From positions 1 to 64,000 of the forward strand of contig JACEEZ010024150.1 in the NCBI GenBank assembly GCA_016584305.1: a stretch of DNA of 64,000 nucleotides, written 5' to 3'. Positions 11,966-23,126 of the stretch are shown here, piece by piece. A model generated the notes under the pieces. It saw nothing but the letters and a program-made list of their open reading frames with translations, did not search any database and had not been told where the DNA came from. Made by a program: the position numbers and the translations under genes. The stretch is from Chionoecetes opilio (lineage: Eukaryota; Arthropoda; Malacostraca; Decapoda; Majidae). The number at the start of each line of letters is the position of its first letter. The stretch's first letter is position 1.

Positions 11966-12880
11966 GGAGTACTGGACGTACCCGTCTCTAAGTTGACATG
12001 CGATGACACTTGTCGCAGAAACGACAGTAATCCCAGATGTCTGCGCACATTCCTGGCCAGTAAAAGTCTTAGAGATCTTCATCAGGGTCTTGAAATGGGA
12101 GACATGACCAGCCGAAGGATCTTCGTGAGCCAAACGTAGGATGATGGGACGGCACTTACTGGGGATAACTAATGATAAAGTATTTACCTTTTTGTAGGCG
12201 ATAAGAGGCGAGACATTTGCGGTACAGGAGGCAGTGTTCATGTAGAAACTTGTAGGTGGCACCATCCCGTGCCTTCTTCATTTCACTAGTGGTAGTCTTG
12301 GGACGTAGACACTGCAGTGAAGGACATGATGCCTGTAGTTTATGAAACTCATCAGGAGTCACAAAGGATGGAGTTCAGGCAGGACTAGAGTGGATCAGTT
12401 CAGCTCTACCAACACTGGGCTCCATAGCACACACTTCAATTGGAGGAGACTCACTTGGTGGTGAGGCCGACATTCAACAAGGGGAGTGTCCTTGGCAGTA
12501 GAATGGATGGAGTCAGCAGGAGAAACAGAGTCATCAAGGGGAAGAGGAGATAATGGATCTTGTGGTAGTGAAATAAAAGTGGTGGCTTGGTCCTTATCAT
12601 TACGGAGAGAATGGTCATCACGGAGTTGAGAGTCAGGACTATTAGGAACTAGTACCCCGGGAATATTCCCAATCATTGCACTAGCAGCTTTAAGTGGGGC
12701 CTTTACGGCATCAGTCCAGCCAGTGTAAAAAGGGCACCGTAAGTAACACCTAACAACGGGGAATTCATCGATGCGTCCTAAATAGTCAGCAACTTTAACT
12801 TTGGGACAGAGTGATGGGTCAATGTCTGGCAGGGCGTCTTTAGAAACTACGACACCAGAGCACCCAGTGGTTTCACCCAG
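11936..12880 (-). pseudogene. Gypsy-type pol fragment: protease-side region joined to integrase N-terminus
   Basis: The 12880-12395 segment gives KVKVADYLGRIDEFPVVRCY, LRCPFYTGWTDAVKAP and IGNIPGVL, recognised as the protease-proximal part of crustacean Gypsy polyproteins. The 12362-11936 segment gives IPSKCRPIILRLAHEDPSAG HVSHFK and then, after a frameshift, a trace equivalent to the HHCC zinc region of integrase. Reverse transcriptase and RNase H, which should lie between, are absent, so an internal deletion removed them. Several frame breaks also occur. Confidence 0.8.
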
Positions 12881-12884
12881 TGGA

Positions 12885-12970
12885 TCTACGTGGTTTACCA
12901 ACGCGCTGGATACCCTGTGGTGTCTCACATCAGCCACAGGGTAGCCAGCGCGTTGGTAAACCACGTAGAT
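12885..12970. repeat. near-perfect 86-bp hairpin
   Basis: The arm CTACGTGGTTTACCAACGCG plus CTGG and ACCCTGTGG is repeated in inverted order after a 13-nt loop (TGTCTCACATCAG). The only difference is a short AT/GCT indel. It could be a tiny foldback insertion in the Gypsy fragment or a palindrome made by template switching. Confidence 0.9.
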
Positions 12971-13558
12971 GAAAAAGGACACCTACCGAGATGGGAGGGA
13001 GCCCAGGTCATTATAAATAACCTCACAAAGCAGCATAGGAAAGTGTATGAGTCAGTCTACATAACATTGAATAAGAAAAACATCAACAAGAGGACAGGAG
13101 ACATCGGGTGGGTGGAGGTCGCAGCCCGAGTAGTGGAGATAGGGTTGGAGAAGAAAACCAACCAATCAGGTAGCAGGATATGTGACCCGGGTAGTAGCTG
13201 TTTGACCCAATCACTGCCTTCATGGCAGGGCATGTAGTACGGTACGATAATATTTTTTGTAATTCGTACCTCAGATAAATACAGTACCGTAATTCCGTTC
13301 CGTACCTGAATATTTGTATCGTACCGTACTAGTACGATTAATTTCCGTACCGTAATTTCGAACTATTTTTTGTACCCAAAAACATTTGACTTTTGTAAAG
13401 AAAATCAATAATTGACAAAATTACTAATCATTTTCCATTGTGATTAATATACACACACTTTTACAGGTACATACAACACACAGTAACTTCTACCCATTTA
13501 TCTCTATATACTACATACATTTCATAGTTACCTCCTAAACCCGAGACTTACAAAGCAT

Positions 13559-13658
<100 letters not shown>

Positions 13659-14186
13659 GGTGCATTCATTTTATGTATTGCGTGGTAAAAGCATGATGGC
13701 ATCAACAATATCTTCCTTCAATCCCAGGCCACTTTACTTATCTCCTTGACCTGAGGAGGCTGAGGGATAATCCCCATGCCACGTTCACACCCAGGCAGCT
13801 GGGCAGAAATTCTACCTAGCTAATGAAGTCACTCGGTGGTGTTAATTAATGGGGTCAAATCTCGCTCACTCTCATTCCCCTATCCCCCCATCCACCCACG
13901 CCACGCCCTCAACTCAATCATTCACCTAACCGCCGATTCAAAAACTCGATCCCTCTCTTACTCACTAACCCATCCACGCCCTCACTCATTTCTTCAACAC
14001 CCCTCCAACCCACTCACTCCCTCACTCACTCCTTCACCCACCCACACCCCTCACTCACTCACTTATTCACGAATCCACCCACGCCTTCACTAACACACCC
14101 ACCCATGCCCTCACCTACTCACGCCCTACCCTCACTCACTCACTCTTCCATCACCAGTGACCATGAATGAGGTTGAAGTGAGGTGG

Positions 14187-14291
<105 letters not shown>

Positions 14292-14424
14292 GGTAGATAG
14301 GAACTAGACACATGGCCTGTTGAACTATTAATCATTATCCCCAAGAGTCCCAGGACCCCAGGTCAACACCCAGGCGTTGGATGGAAAATTCCTCCCCGGT
14401 AATGAGGTCACACGTTGGTGTTAA

Positions 14425-14853
14425 CCCTTTCACGCACGGTGACGCGATCGCGTCAAAATGGGTCCATCTGCAATCTGAGCTTTTGACGTGAATTACGTCA
14501 ATAAACAGTTAAAAATTCGCCAAAAATAAAGTATTTATCAGAATTGCGTCAAAGATCCAACCTAGACCTATAAAATAAAATAATTGTCAACTCTCTCGTG
14601 TGAGTGGATGTGAAATGATAAGGGTTTGTGTGTCAGTATGTGTGTATTTTTTTCTTTCATAAGGCAGAATAATCTCTTGTAAAACCAATGATATATAATA
14701 ATGCCAGGAAAAAAAAATACACGTTGGTGAAATTGATAACATAAAAAAATAATTCGCCGCACAGTCTGGCCATTTCGCGGGGCCCCTTAGGGAGCATAAG
14801 ACGGATGTTGCAGTGGACGGAAAAACTTATTAAACTTTTCGTGCGTGAAAGGG
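14425..14853. mobile_element. piggyBac-like MITE, TTAA duplication
   Basis: TTAA at 14421-14424 and 14854-14857. TIRs CCCTTTCACGCACG and CGTGCGTGAAAGGG. The CCC start and TTAA target fit piggyBac. The parallel unit at 13835-13860 keeps the site empty (GGTGGTGTTAATTAATGGGG). No ORF with known motifs. Confidence 0.85.
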
Positions 14854-15458
14854 TTAATGGGGGGGTCAACTCCCGCTCCTTGAGTCCCTGACTCCCTGGT
14901 CCCTAAACTGGGGTGAAGTCAAGTGATTTTTACAGATAGATATACATGAAAATAGATAGACAGTATGGATGGTAGCCTACCATCCATACTGCTGGGTACG
15001 AAAATGGTTCGATATAAGTACGGAAATAAAAATCGAACTTTCGTACCGTACCGAACTTGAAGAAATATATCGAACCGTAACATCGAACCGTACTTTTAGC
15101 CCTTAAATTACCGTACCGTAATGAACCACATGCCCTGCTTCATGGGCAGCCAGTAGTTCCTTCTGAGGAGTATAAATATAGGACAGTCGGCCTGCAAACC
15201 GTATTCTTCCGAAGAAGCCCAGTAGAGGTGAAACTACATAGTCAGGAATAAAGTATGTACTCACTTCCCAGCTCGTGTCCTTCATCACCCGTTTTTACAT
15301 CTGTCTGTATGTCTACACATAAGTAGTACATTTCAGTGATAATTCATACAAAATTATTCAATTATTTTCTTCCTTCTAGTATGTCATATCACTGCTCCTA
15401 CTTATAGCTCTTTTCTTTCCTGTTATAATTCATACAAACTAACTTTCATGTTTGACTT

Positions 15459-15464
15459 TTTATT
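15459..15464 (-). promoter_or_regulatory. ADSL: poly(A) signal AATAAA for ADSL
   Basis: AATAAA on the minus strand, about 70 nt downstream of the ADSL stop codon. Position and sequence fit a 3' UTR end. No other evidence for the cleavage site. Confidence 0.55.
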
Positions 15465-15533
15465 TGCTTAAGTATGAAAACATATACAATATTTTAAGGC
15501 ATACTGCAGCATAAGTGCAGGAATCACAGTGTA

Positions 15534-15620
15534 CTAAATTGCAAGGGAGACTTTCCCCTCCAGCTGTCCCTTGTACTTACTCAGCACTGGATCTACTTCA
15601 TTTTCCAGAAATTCCTCAAC
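15534..15620 (-). CDS. ADSL: adenylosuccinate lyase, terminal coding exon
   Basis: The minus strand reads ...CTTCTTGCAG|GTTGAGGAATTTCTG and translates VEEFLENEVDPVLSKYKG, then QLEGKVSLAI and a TAG stop at 15534-15536. This is the C-terminal helix of adenylosuccinate lyase (the human end is of the type FLEEEVYPLL). The acceptor has a pyrimidine tract and CAG. Phase 0 joins the preceding exon at APKQ|VEEF. The enzyme performs two steps of purine synthesis, SAICAR to AICAR and adenylosuccinate to AMP, each releasing fumarate, as a cytosolic homotetramer. The catalytic residues lie in upstream exons not found in this window. Confidence 0.93.
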   Translation of the reverse strand, partial: VEEFLENEVDPVLSKYKGQLEGKVSLAI

Positions 15621-16187
15621 CTGCAAGAAGACATTGATTAGATGAGTGTATCATTAAAAATTATGAAAATGATTACATACAGTAGCTACAAAAAAATCTT
15701 CAAAGAAAAACTCAGCAGACAGTGCCAAGGAGTGGAAGAAAGCCTCTGGAAAAAAAAACTGCCGCCATAAACGCATCACACCTCATTTCCATGGAGGAGT
15801 CTTTTTTTCAGAACAGGCGCAGTACCAGAGCAGAAAAAAGTCCCTGGAAATTAGAAAGACTTCCCTAAGAATGGTTCACACATGTCCTTAGAGAAGTCTA
15901 TTCTATAAAGAGCCCTTCTGTTATGGTAATCTACCAGCTGGTAGGAATGCTGCTGCCCGGGCTTTCAGGGTTGTGAATGGGATGTCATGAGGTATGTAGA
16001 TTACCGAGTACAGTTGTCCCTCAACATTTGCGGAGGTTAGGTAACAGAGATGATCGCGTCAGTAAGAATTCCGCGATAAAATTGCTACCCCCCTCCCCCC
16101 GTAAAACTACCCCTGAACGTCTCATTTCCTTATACATAACTAAAGACATCCTACCTGTATAATTTATAGCAGTTTTATCATCAGTTA

Positions 16188-16721
16188 TCTATAATAATAT
16201 AAGCAAAAGTGTGTGTGTGTGTGCGTGTGTCCGCTCTAGGTTATGTCCCCAGTGGCGCAATCCCATCATATGGCACAGTTTTGGAACCAGGTTGACCAGG
16301 GGAAGGTTTTAAGCCCACTTATGTGATGATCCGATCACTTTTTTTTTTTTTTTTTTAGCAGCCTTTAGCGAGAATTGTGAAAAAAAAGTGGGTTGCGAGA
16401 ATTGAGGAAACCTTGATGTAGGGTGATGGGTAATGGGTGAGTGAATGGGTGGGGTGATGGGTAATGGGTGAGGGAATAGGTGGGGGGTGGGGGGTGATGG
16501 GTAATGGGTGAGTGAATGGGTTGGGGGTGATGTGAATGGGGTGGCGTTAATACATACATTTCTACATCCATGATTTCAGGAAAGTTAGAAGGGGCTATCT
16601 GGAGAGTCTGTGTTTGGTGGGCCGAAGGCCCACCAAACACAGGTGGTGGGCCAAAAGCCCACCAATAGCCCTCCGCAGGAGCTAGCCAAAAAGTCCGCCC
16701 AGAGGGCGGCTTTGCGGCTAG
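16188..16721 (+). mobile_element. non-autonomous Helitron-like element H1
   Basis: Starts TCTATAATAATATAAGC after an A. Ends with the hairpin CCGCCCAGAGGGCGG followed by CTTTGCGG and CTAG, with T next. 5'-TC, 3'-CTRR, a hairpin just inside the 3' end and insertion between A and T without duplication are the Helitron rules. Other copies at 32999-33680, 45599-46408 and 49946-50664 are on the minus strand. Inside are (GT)n and tandem GGGTGATGGGTAATGGGTGA units. It codes for nothing. Confidence 0.88.
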
Positions 16722-17541
16722 TAACAGTATAAATGACAAAAAAGCTGTAAAAAACGGTTAAAATGAATAAAGTACAAAGTAATATTATTAATACAGTAAG
16801 CTGTTTGCTGCAACTATGCTGTGTATTTTTTTTTTATTTGTTTAGTTTGTTGTTTATAATTGCTGCCTCTTTACATATTTCCAGGTTTATAAGGCAGCAT
16901 ACTTCTTGACATTGCTCTAAATGAAAAATTACTTCCAGAAATGAGGAAACATTCCCGGAGAGTTTTTCCAGTGAGCCAAATGTTGATGACGACAAAAGTG
17001 AGGAGGAGATTATATAATTATGTTAGGAGTGATTATATACGATGTTAAGAGTGATTACACTGGGGAACAATTTGAAGAAAAAAAAATTGTTGAGTTAGAT
17101 TTTTGAGCTTATTTAGACTAAAATTGGCATGCTGATTCCAAATCTGTAGTCAGTTTTTTTCTAGCACGTCAAGTTTTTTCTCCACAGCTTACCCTCCAGA
17201 TAAGCAAAATTCCACTTGTGAGCTGTAGTAAAACTTGCCAGCTGATTACGATTTGACTCATCGAGAGCTATGTGGCAACTTGTTTGTGCAGTTACAATTG
17301 AGACAGTGCGGTGAGGTGTGTGTGCAGCTCCCAATAGGTCAGTACTATCAATATCTGCAAACAGAAAGCTAGGATAGTAGGAATTAGGAGGATTTGTTAT
17401 GGCTTTTCTCTTAACCTTGTAACAACATACCATTGTAATTTCTATTTCGTTTTATGCTGGTTTTTTTTTTTTTTCAAAGCTTGTAACTATTCCAGCTTAG
17501 TGTTTTATTTACATAGGTATATATTTCTTTTGTTTCAGATC

Positions 17542-18261
17542 ATGTCTGCTCCTGCTACGTCTCGTCGTAAATGCCTAAACAACCCTGACTCCTTCTGCTA
17601 TATATGTGGTAGTTTCACCATTCCAAATCAGAGGGCAAGCATCAGCGTATTTGTCAAACAAGCATATTTCGCATATTTTAAAGTGAAACTCGGTGATCAA
17701 GACAAGCTATGGGCCCCTCACAAAGTGTGCAAGCAGTGTGTCGAGAGATTACGGATGTGGACCAAAGGAACACGTGAAAAGTTGGCATTTGGTATCCCCA
17801 TGGTTTGGCGAGAGCAAAAAGATCATTCCACAGACTGTTACTTTTGTTTAGTGAAAACATCAGGATTTAACAAGAAAAATAAAAGTAAAATAAAATATCC
17901 TAATCTACCGTCAGCTATAAGACCAATGCCTCATTCAGCTGAAATTCCAGTGCCAGTTTTCGAACAACTACCTCCTCTAGAAGATCTGAGTGATGTTGAA
18001 GAACGCAGTGACAGCAATGATGCAGATTTTGACATTCACGAGGATTCAGTTCGTAGGGGATTTGATCAGCACGAGTTGAATGATTTAGCACGTGATTTGG
18101 GCCTATCCAAAAAAGCTTCAGAAATACTAGCATCAAGACTGAACGAGAAAAACATACTTGAACAAGGAGTGAAGGTATCATACTTTCGAACCAGAGAAAG
18201 TACATTTCTGCAGTACTTTCGAAGTGGCAAGTACAATCATAGAATAACCACAAGACTTTAG
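17542..18261 (+). CDS. arthropod repeat-associated protein of unknown function, N-terminal half
   Basis: 240 aa from ATG 17542, which lies just after a good splice acceptor (TTTTGTTTCAG|ATC), so a 5' exon or intron is likely. The first ~70 residues have CYICG..., then APHKVCKQCVERL, a CxxC/CxxC zinc module like the ZAD type. Next come VWREQKDHSTDCYFCLVK and KYPNLPSAIRPMPHSAEIPV, then an acidic stretch and DLGLSKKASEILASRLNEK. I recognise this as the N-terminal part of a repeated arthropod protein family found in many copies per genome, probably carried by a mobile element. Function is not known to me. After VSYFRTREST similarity stops and the frame ends, so the copy is probably truncated. Confidence 0.6.
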   Translation: MSAPATSRRKCLNNPDSFCYICGSFTIPNQRASISVFVKQAYFAYFKVKLGDQDKLWAPHKVCKQCVERLRMWTKGTREKLAFGIPMVWREQKDHSTDCYFCLVKTSGFNKKNKSKIKYPNLPSAIRPMPHSAEIPVPVFEQLPPLEDLSDVEERSDSNDADFDIHEDSVRRGFDQHELNDLARDLGLSKKASEILASRLNEKNILEQGVKVSYFRTRESTFLQYFRSGKYNHRITTRL

Positions 18262-18406
18262 CAAAAAAAAAAATTTTTAGCGGTTGCACAAATATATGGC
18301 GAATACATTGATACACATTCAAGTTTGATTAGCGACTGTGAATTCTGGCAAAAGTCCCGCGTACACAGAGATATTGTCACACAGGTATCTGCAGTTTACG
18401 GGTTAA

Positions 18407-19026
18407 CCCCTTCACTGCTGATATCAAATTAATAGGCCTACCCCCCTGTGCGGCAGATTTAATTAAAATAAAAAATAATTTACTTATCATATTTAAAGTG
18501 CCTAAATGAATAGGATGCTCATTCCATACCAGGAAATCTATGTTTCGTCTTGGTGGAGGCTACCAGCTAAGTGAGGAGTTGCGTCAGAGTGCAGCAACAG
18601 GGTAGTGACCATGCTGCCAGACGCACAATGAAACCACTTGCTACTCAACATAATACAGCTTATTTTGGTACATAAATGCTTCATTCATGCATTCATTCAT
18701 GAATTCATGCTTCTGTTTTACATCCATCAAGAATATGTTGAATATCTTGACTATTTTCCCTCACCATTGAAGTAGAGGGCGCGGCAGCGTCAACACGTCG
18801 TACTGTACCGCTTGACCTTATTAGTCACACTAACTCGCTTATGCAGAAAAAAAGGTTCTATTCTATCCCAGCACTTGACACTGTTGCCATACAAGCCTAT
18901 CACAGCGAATATTTATCCACAATATTAATGAGCGCGGAGTTTAAATACAGAAACCCTATATGTACCAGCCGCAGTGAACCCTTAGATGGCTGAGAGACCG
19001 TATTTGTACCAGCCGCAGTGAAGGGG
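18407..19026. mobile_element. TTAA-flanked MITE, piggyBac-like
   Basis: TTAA at 18403-18406 and 19027-19030. TIRs CCCCTTCACTGC and GCAGTGAAGGGG. The right side carries a local duplication of TTTGTACCAGCCGCAGTGAA. No coding motif. Confidence 0.82.
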
Positions 19027-19062
19027 TTAAAGGCCCCACGTGGTGTCTAGAACTCTCAGCCA

Positions 19063-19616
19063 ATGAGAGCTAGCGATGCAAGGCGTGTGTCGCCGAAGAG
19101 CACTTCTAGGCCAATGGGAGTGCGAGAGACATGCCCTTCTTGTCAATCAGCGTCCACGATTCCGTCGCTGGCAACAGAGGGTGAGAGGCAGCTGCAGCAG
19201 GCTGCCGAGGCTGACATTGACCCTGATAACCCCAACGCATTCATGGATTATGACATCGACCACGACTCAGAATGACTATCCAGCAGTGTAAGTACAATAA
19301 TAATGCAGTAAAACTCAATTTGCCTCTTGTTTCTTTAACTTAAATAAACTTTATTAATACTTTTACTTTCAATGTTAACAATCTCATTATCACCGTAGTC
19401 AAATTAATAATCATTACATTATTACTGTCGTCATTATTGTAATGAGCATGACAGAATGTGGTAGCAGAAACGTTACACAACATATAAAAAGAAAATGCAA
19501 TGGAATATCTCTTTTAGTTTCTGAGATATGCGTGTTTAAATGTCGCCAAACTTTGGAGGAGATTTTCTCGTTTTTAAAAAAACGGCGCTTGGTACAGTAT
19601 GATTCTAAGTGCCTGC
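19063..19616. other. unassigned
   Basis: Contains a 70-aa ORF (19063-19275, acidic end DIDPDNPNAFMDYDIDHDSE) with no recognisable domain. The remainder is AT-rich without features. Confidence 0.4.
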
Positions 19617-19870
19617 TATGATGTTAGGAGTGATTATATATGATGTTAGGAGTGATTATATATGATGTTAGGAGTGATTATATATGATGTTAGGAGTGAT
19701 TATATATGATGTTAGGAGTGATTATATATGATGTTAGGAGTGATTATATATGATCTTAGGGGTGATTATATATGATGTTAGGAGTGATTATATATGATCT
19801 TAGGGGTGATTATATATGATCTTAGGAGTGATTATATATATTAGGAATGATTATATATGATGTTAGGATT
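19617..19870 (+). repeat. 22-bp minisatellite, ~11 copies
   Basis: Unit GATGTTAGGAGTGATTATAT plus AT. Copies are 85-100% alike, with TCTTAGGGG variants. Two further copies stand at 17018-17055, so the DNA between (including the 17542-18261 ORF) may be inserted into an older array. Confidence 0.93.
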
Positions 19871-20917
19871 ACAGTGTGGTGATAATGGGCATGACATGAA
19901 AAGGCTTCAAGTAGGAAAGATAAGAGACTGTGGTGCTGGGCATGAGCAGCAGGTTCGAACCTGCTACTACTGCCCTAAGTATAATGTAGGCCTCTAACCA
20001 GAATGTTACCCAAAACACCAGAAGGGACTCAAAATGTATTGAACATTGTCACCTCTATCTCCTACAATAATCCAAGCATTCAGATATAAGAGGATTTAAA
20101 AAAAACTGAAATATGAGATAAATGTTTTTTGCATATTTTTTGTTACGTAGTATATATGTATTTTCAAATATTTTTGTAGTCTTTGAAGTTTACTTTTCTT
20201 TTAATATTTGTAAAGGACAACTCATTACCATTTTAATGATATATAATTTTACATTTATGTAATCAATATAATGTAGTAAATCAATAAATTATATAAAAAA
20301 CTCAAGAAAAACAACAACCTTTGTTTACATACGCACACTCACCGCAGTTATATTTTTATCTACGGGGTAAAAAGGTCAAGAAAACAGACCTGTTTGCCTG
20401 TCAGACACCACAAAACGCAGAAGGGTCTACTGTGTATCGCATGGAACACGAACCTCTCTCACTGTGACCACAAGCCTCACTTGTGGATTACAGTAACAAA
20501 CTTCCTCTCGTCAACTTGTGCACCAAAAGAATCCTGCTATGCCTTTGCATGATGTTCCCATGGTTCCAGTAACAAGATTCTCATTTGAAAACGTCCCCAA
20601 TGAACTTTTTCTCAAACATCCTCTTATAAACTCATTGCAATGAAGAACAATTAAAAAGGTAAATAACTGCCCGTCCTACTTGTTGACATTAGTAGTCTCT
20701 AATAGAATAATACAAAACTCAGTTCCCTTAAGGACCCATTCGTTCTCTTCAACCTTATTTTAGTCTTCTTATCAATGATAAGTATACTTAAAATTAAAAT
20801 ATATATATTATTAAGAATCCTGCTAGTGACATTTTTATTATATTAATAGTATCATACTATATTCATGTTAGTTAAGCTGCTATTTTATTACTCGTTTTTA
20901 ATTTTTTTTTTTTATTA

Positions 20918-21027
<110 letters not shown>

Positions 21028-21620
21028 GGTTTTTTTACTCCCTCCCAATTGCTTGCTCTCTACAGGGGCCTTATCCGCCCATGTATGGAGTATGTCTCAC
21101 ATGTTTGGGGAGGATCCACTCATACAGCTCTCCTAAACAGGGTTGAGTCAAAAGCTTTTCGTCTCATCAACTCTTCTCCTCTGGCTGACTGTCTTCAATC
21201 TTTAAATCACCGTCGCAATGTTGCTTCTCTTGCTCTCTTCTACCGTTACTTTCATGCTCACTGCTCTTCTGAACTTGCTAACTGCATGCCTCCCCCCCTC
21301 CCGCGGCCTCGCTGCACAAGACTTTCTACTCATTCTCATCCCTATTCTGTCCATCTTCCTAATGCAAGAGTTAATCAGTATCTTTACTCTTTCATCCCTT
21401 TCACTGGTAAACTCTGGAACTCTCTTCCTGTTTCTATTTTTCCACTTTCCTATGACTTAAATCTTTTCAAAAGAAGAGTAACAAGACACCTCCCGAACTA
21501 AATTGGCCTACCCGTTTTTATTTTATTCTCTTACTGTCTTCTTTATAGGGACTGGCAACTAAGCGGGCTTTGTGTTACCCATTTTTGTTGTGCCCTTGGC
21601 CAGTTCCTTGTGATGTAAGG
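21028..21620 (+). pseudogene. non-LTR retrotransposon C-terminus and 3' UTR (family N1)
   Basis: Open from 21049 to the stop at 21499-21501. It starts LALYRGLIRPCMEYVSHVWG, followed by RVESKAFRLINSSPL and NHRRNVASLALFYRYFHAHC, and ends SYDLNLFKRRVTRHLPN. This is the extreme C-terminus of a reverse transcriptase ORF2 common in decapod genomes. The frame is intact but 5' truncated (no RT motifs), so it is not functional. The 3' UTR (GGGACTGGCAACTAAGCGGG, CTTGGCCAGTTCCTTGTGATG) is repeated in inverted sense at 63735-63930. Confidence 0.85.
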
Positions 21621-21999
21621 GTAAATGAATGACTAATGTCATGCTCGCGGATTTACGCTAATCGCGGGTGTCTCTGTTCCCTAACCCCCGCGAACATGAA
21701 GGGTTTATTGTACCAACAAATGTTTGTTTTACATATCCTTCCACAATTAAGGAATGTCTTTCACAATGCAATGCATTATGTAAAACAAAAATTCTTAATT
21801 GAAGATAATCATATAATAAATTTTTAATGCATTTCTAGCTCTGGTAATATCGTAACTTATAATATGACTTCATATTTTGATGAATGATATGATTTAAAGT
21901 CTGCAATTAGTAGTTGGCTTTAGTGTTAAGAGGGCCTTGAATTGGTCACACACTACAGTCAAACCCCTTCATTCCATTAGGATTAGAGAAATACATTAT

Positions 22000-22690
22000 G
22001 AGGATGAATGTGAGATTGAAATAACGGGGGACCACATGAGGAAGAGGTAGAAACTATAGAAGTGAATGGTGATGTCATAGAAGAAGAGAAACAGTTTTAC
22101 TATCTTGGTGACATGTTAGATAGCGAGGGTGGAGTGGAGAGAGCAGTAAGAACACAGATAGCAACTACATGGATGAAGTGGAAAGAGATAGTGGAACTGA
22201 TGATAAACAAGAGTATTCCACAGAAAAACAGAGAAGAGTATTTGAAGGATGTATAAGATCAGTAATGCTGTATGGTTCTGAGACGTGGACTTTGACGGAG
22301 AAGTTGTAGGCTGTGTTGGTTGGGTGTGATTGGAGAATGTTGAGGTATAAGACTGGGATCACATGGAGAGATGAAGTATCCAGTGAAGAGGTGGCAAGAA
22401 AATGTGGATTGAAGGAGCTGAGTACAGTGCTGAGAGTAAGGCGATTGAAATGGTTTGGGCACATGAAGAGGAGAGAAGGTGGTGAGGCATTGGGGAGAGC
22501 TGTTAAGAGTGGAAGTTCCAGGTCGCCATCCACCGGGCAGGCCAAGGAAGACATGGAGGCAGTGTGTTGAAGAGGATCTGGCAGCATTGGGCATTGAAGA
22601 AGTTGAGGCAACGGATAGAGAATGTTGGAAGAGTATCATCAGCTATCTAACCTCATAAAATATTTGGGGAAAAACTGACGTTAAACAGAA
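22000..22690 (+). pseudogene. RTE/L2-like non-LTR retrotransposon C-terminus
   Basis: Traces FYYLGDMLDSEGGVERAVRT, then SVMLYGSETWTLTE, MLRYKTGITWRDEVSSEEVA, VRRLKWFGHMKRREGG, RQCVEEDLAALGIEE and ECWKSIISYLTS are all in order, with three frame changes (about 22253, 22310, 22550). This is the region after the RT domain of a crustacean endonuclease-type non-LTR element. The tail is AGAAAGAAGAAGAATG. The 5' part of the same kind of element is at 40263-42250 (minus). Confidence 0.82.
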
Positions 22691-22743
22691 AGAAGAAGAA
22701 TGTGAGATCGAAATGTGCAAAGTTCAGATGCATATTCACATAC

Positions 22744-22920
22744 CTGCTTTGGAGCACGACCTATGAAGGTGGCTGGATCTAAGAGCACATCAAGCTTGTC
22801 ATGGATTGGATTGAAATATGGGCATTCTCGAATCCTCTCCATCAGATCATTTTCTCCGCCTTCTTGCTTCACATTGTTAGCAGCTGCCTGACTCAACACT
22901 CGCACTTCCTCATGGCATTC
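22744..22920 (-). CDS. ADSL: adenylosuccinate lyase, penultimate coding exon
   Basis: 177 nt, exactly 59 codons, between CAG|GAATGCCATGAG and CCAAAGCAG|GTATGT. It translates [40 protein letters not shown] and [19 protein letters not shown]. It corresponds to the C-terminal domain of adenylosuccinate lyase, with the conserved VKQEGG.NDL.ERI and LLDP..F.GRA blocks. Phase 0 on both sides joins the flanking exons without a break. Intact and under evident coding constraint, unlike nearly everything around it. Confidence 0.95.
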
Positions 22921-23126
22921 CTGACAACAAGATGTAGGTCACCATTAAGTAGTGCAACATTTTATTTTAAGCTGCCTGAAATTTTTTAAATACAAAAAAT
23001 TAAATAAATCATATCAAAAATAATTGAAATTGCAGATTTTGCTCAAAATCTTATAAGTCCTAAATGATTCCTTGAAGCTGGATGGTAAAAGGAAAAAAAA
23101 GAAAATTACCTAACTACCCTAACTTA

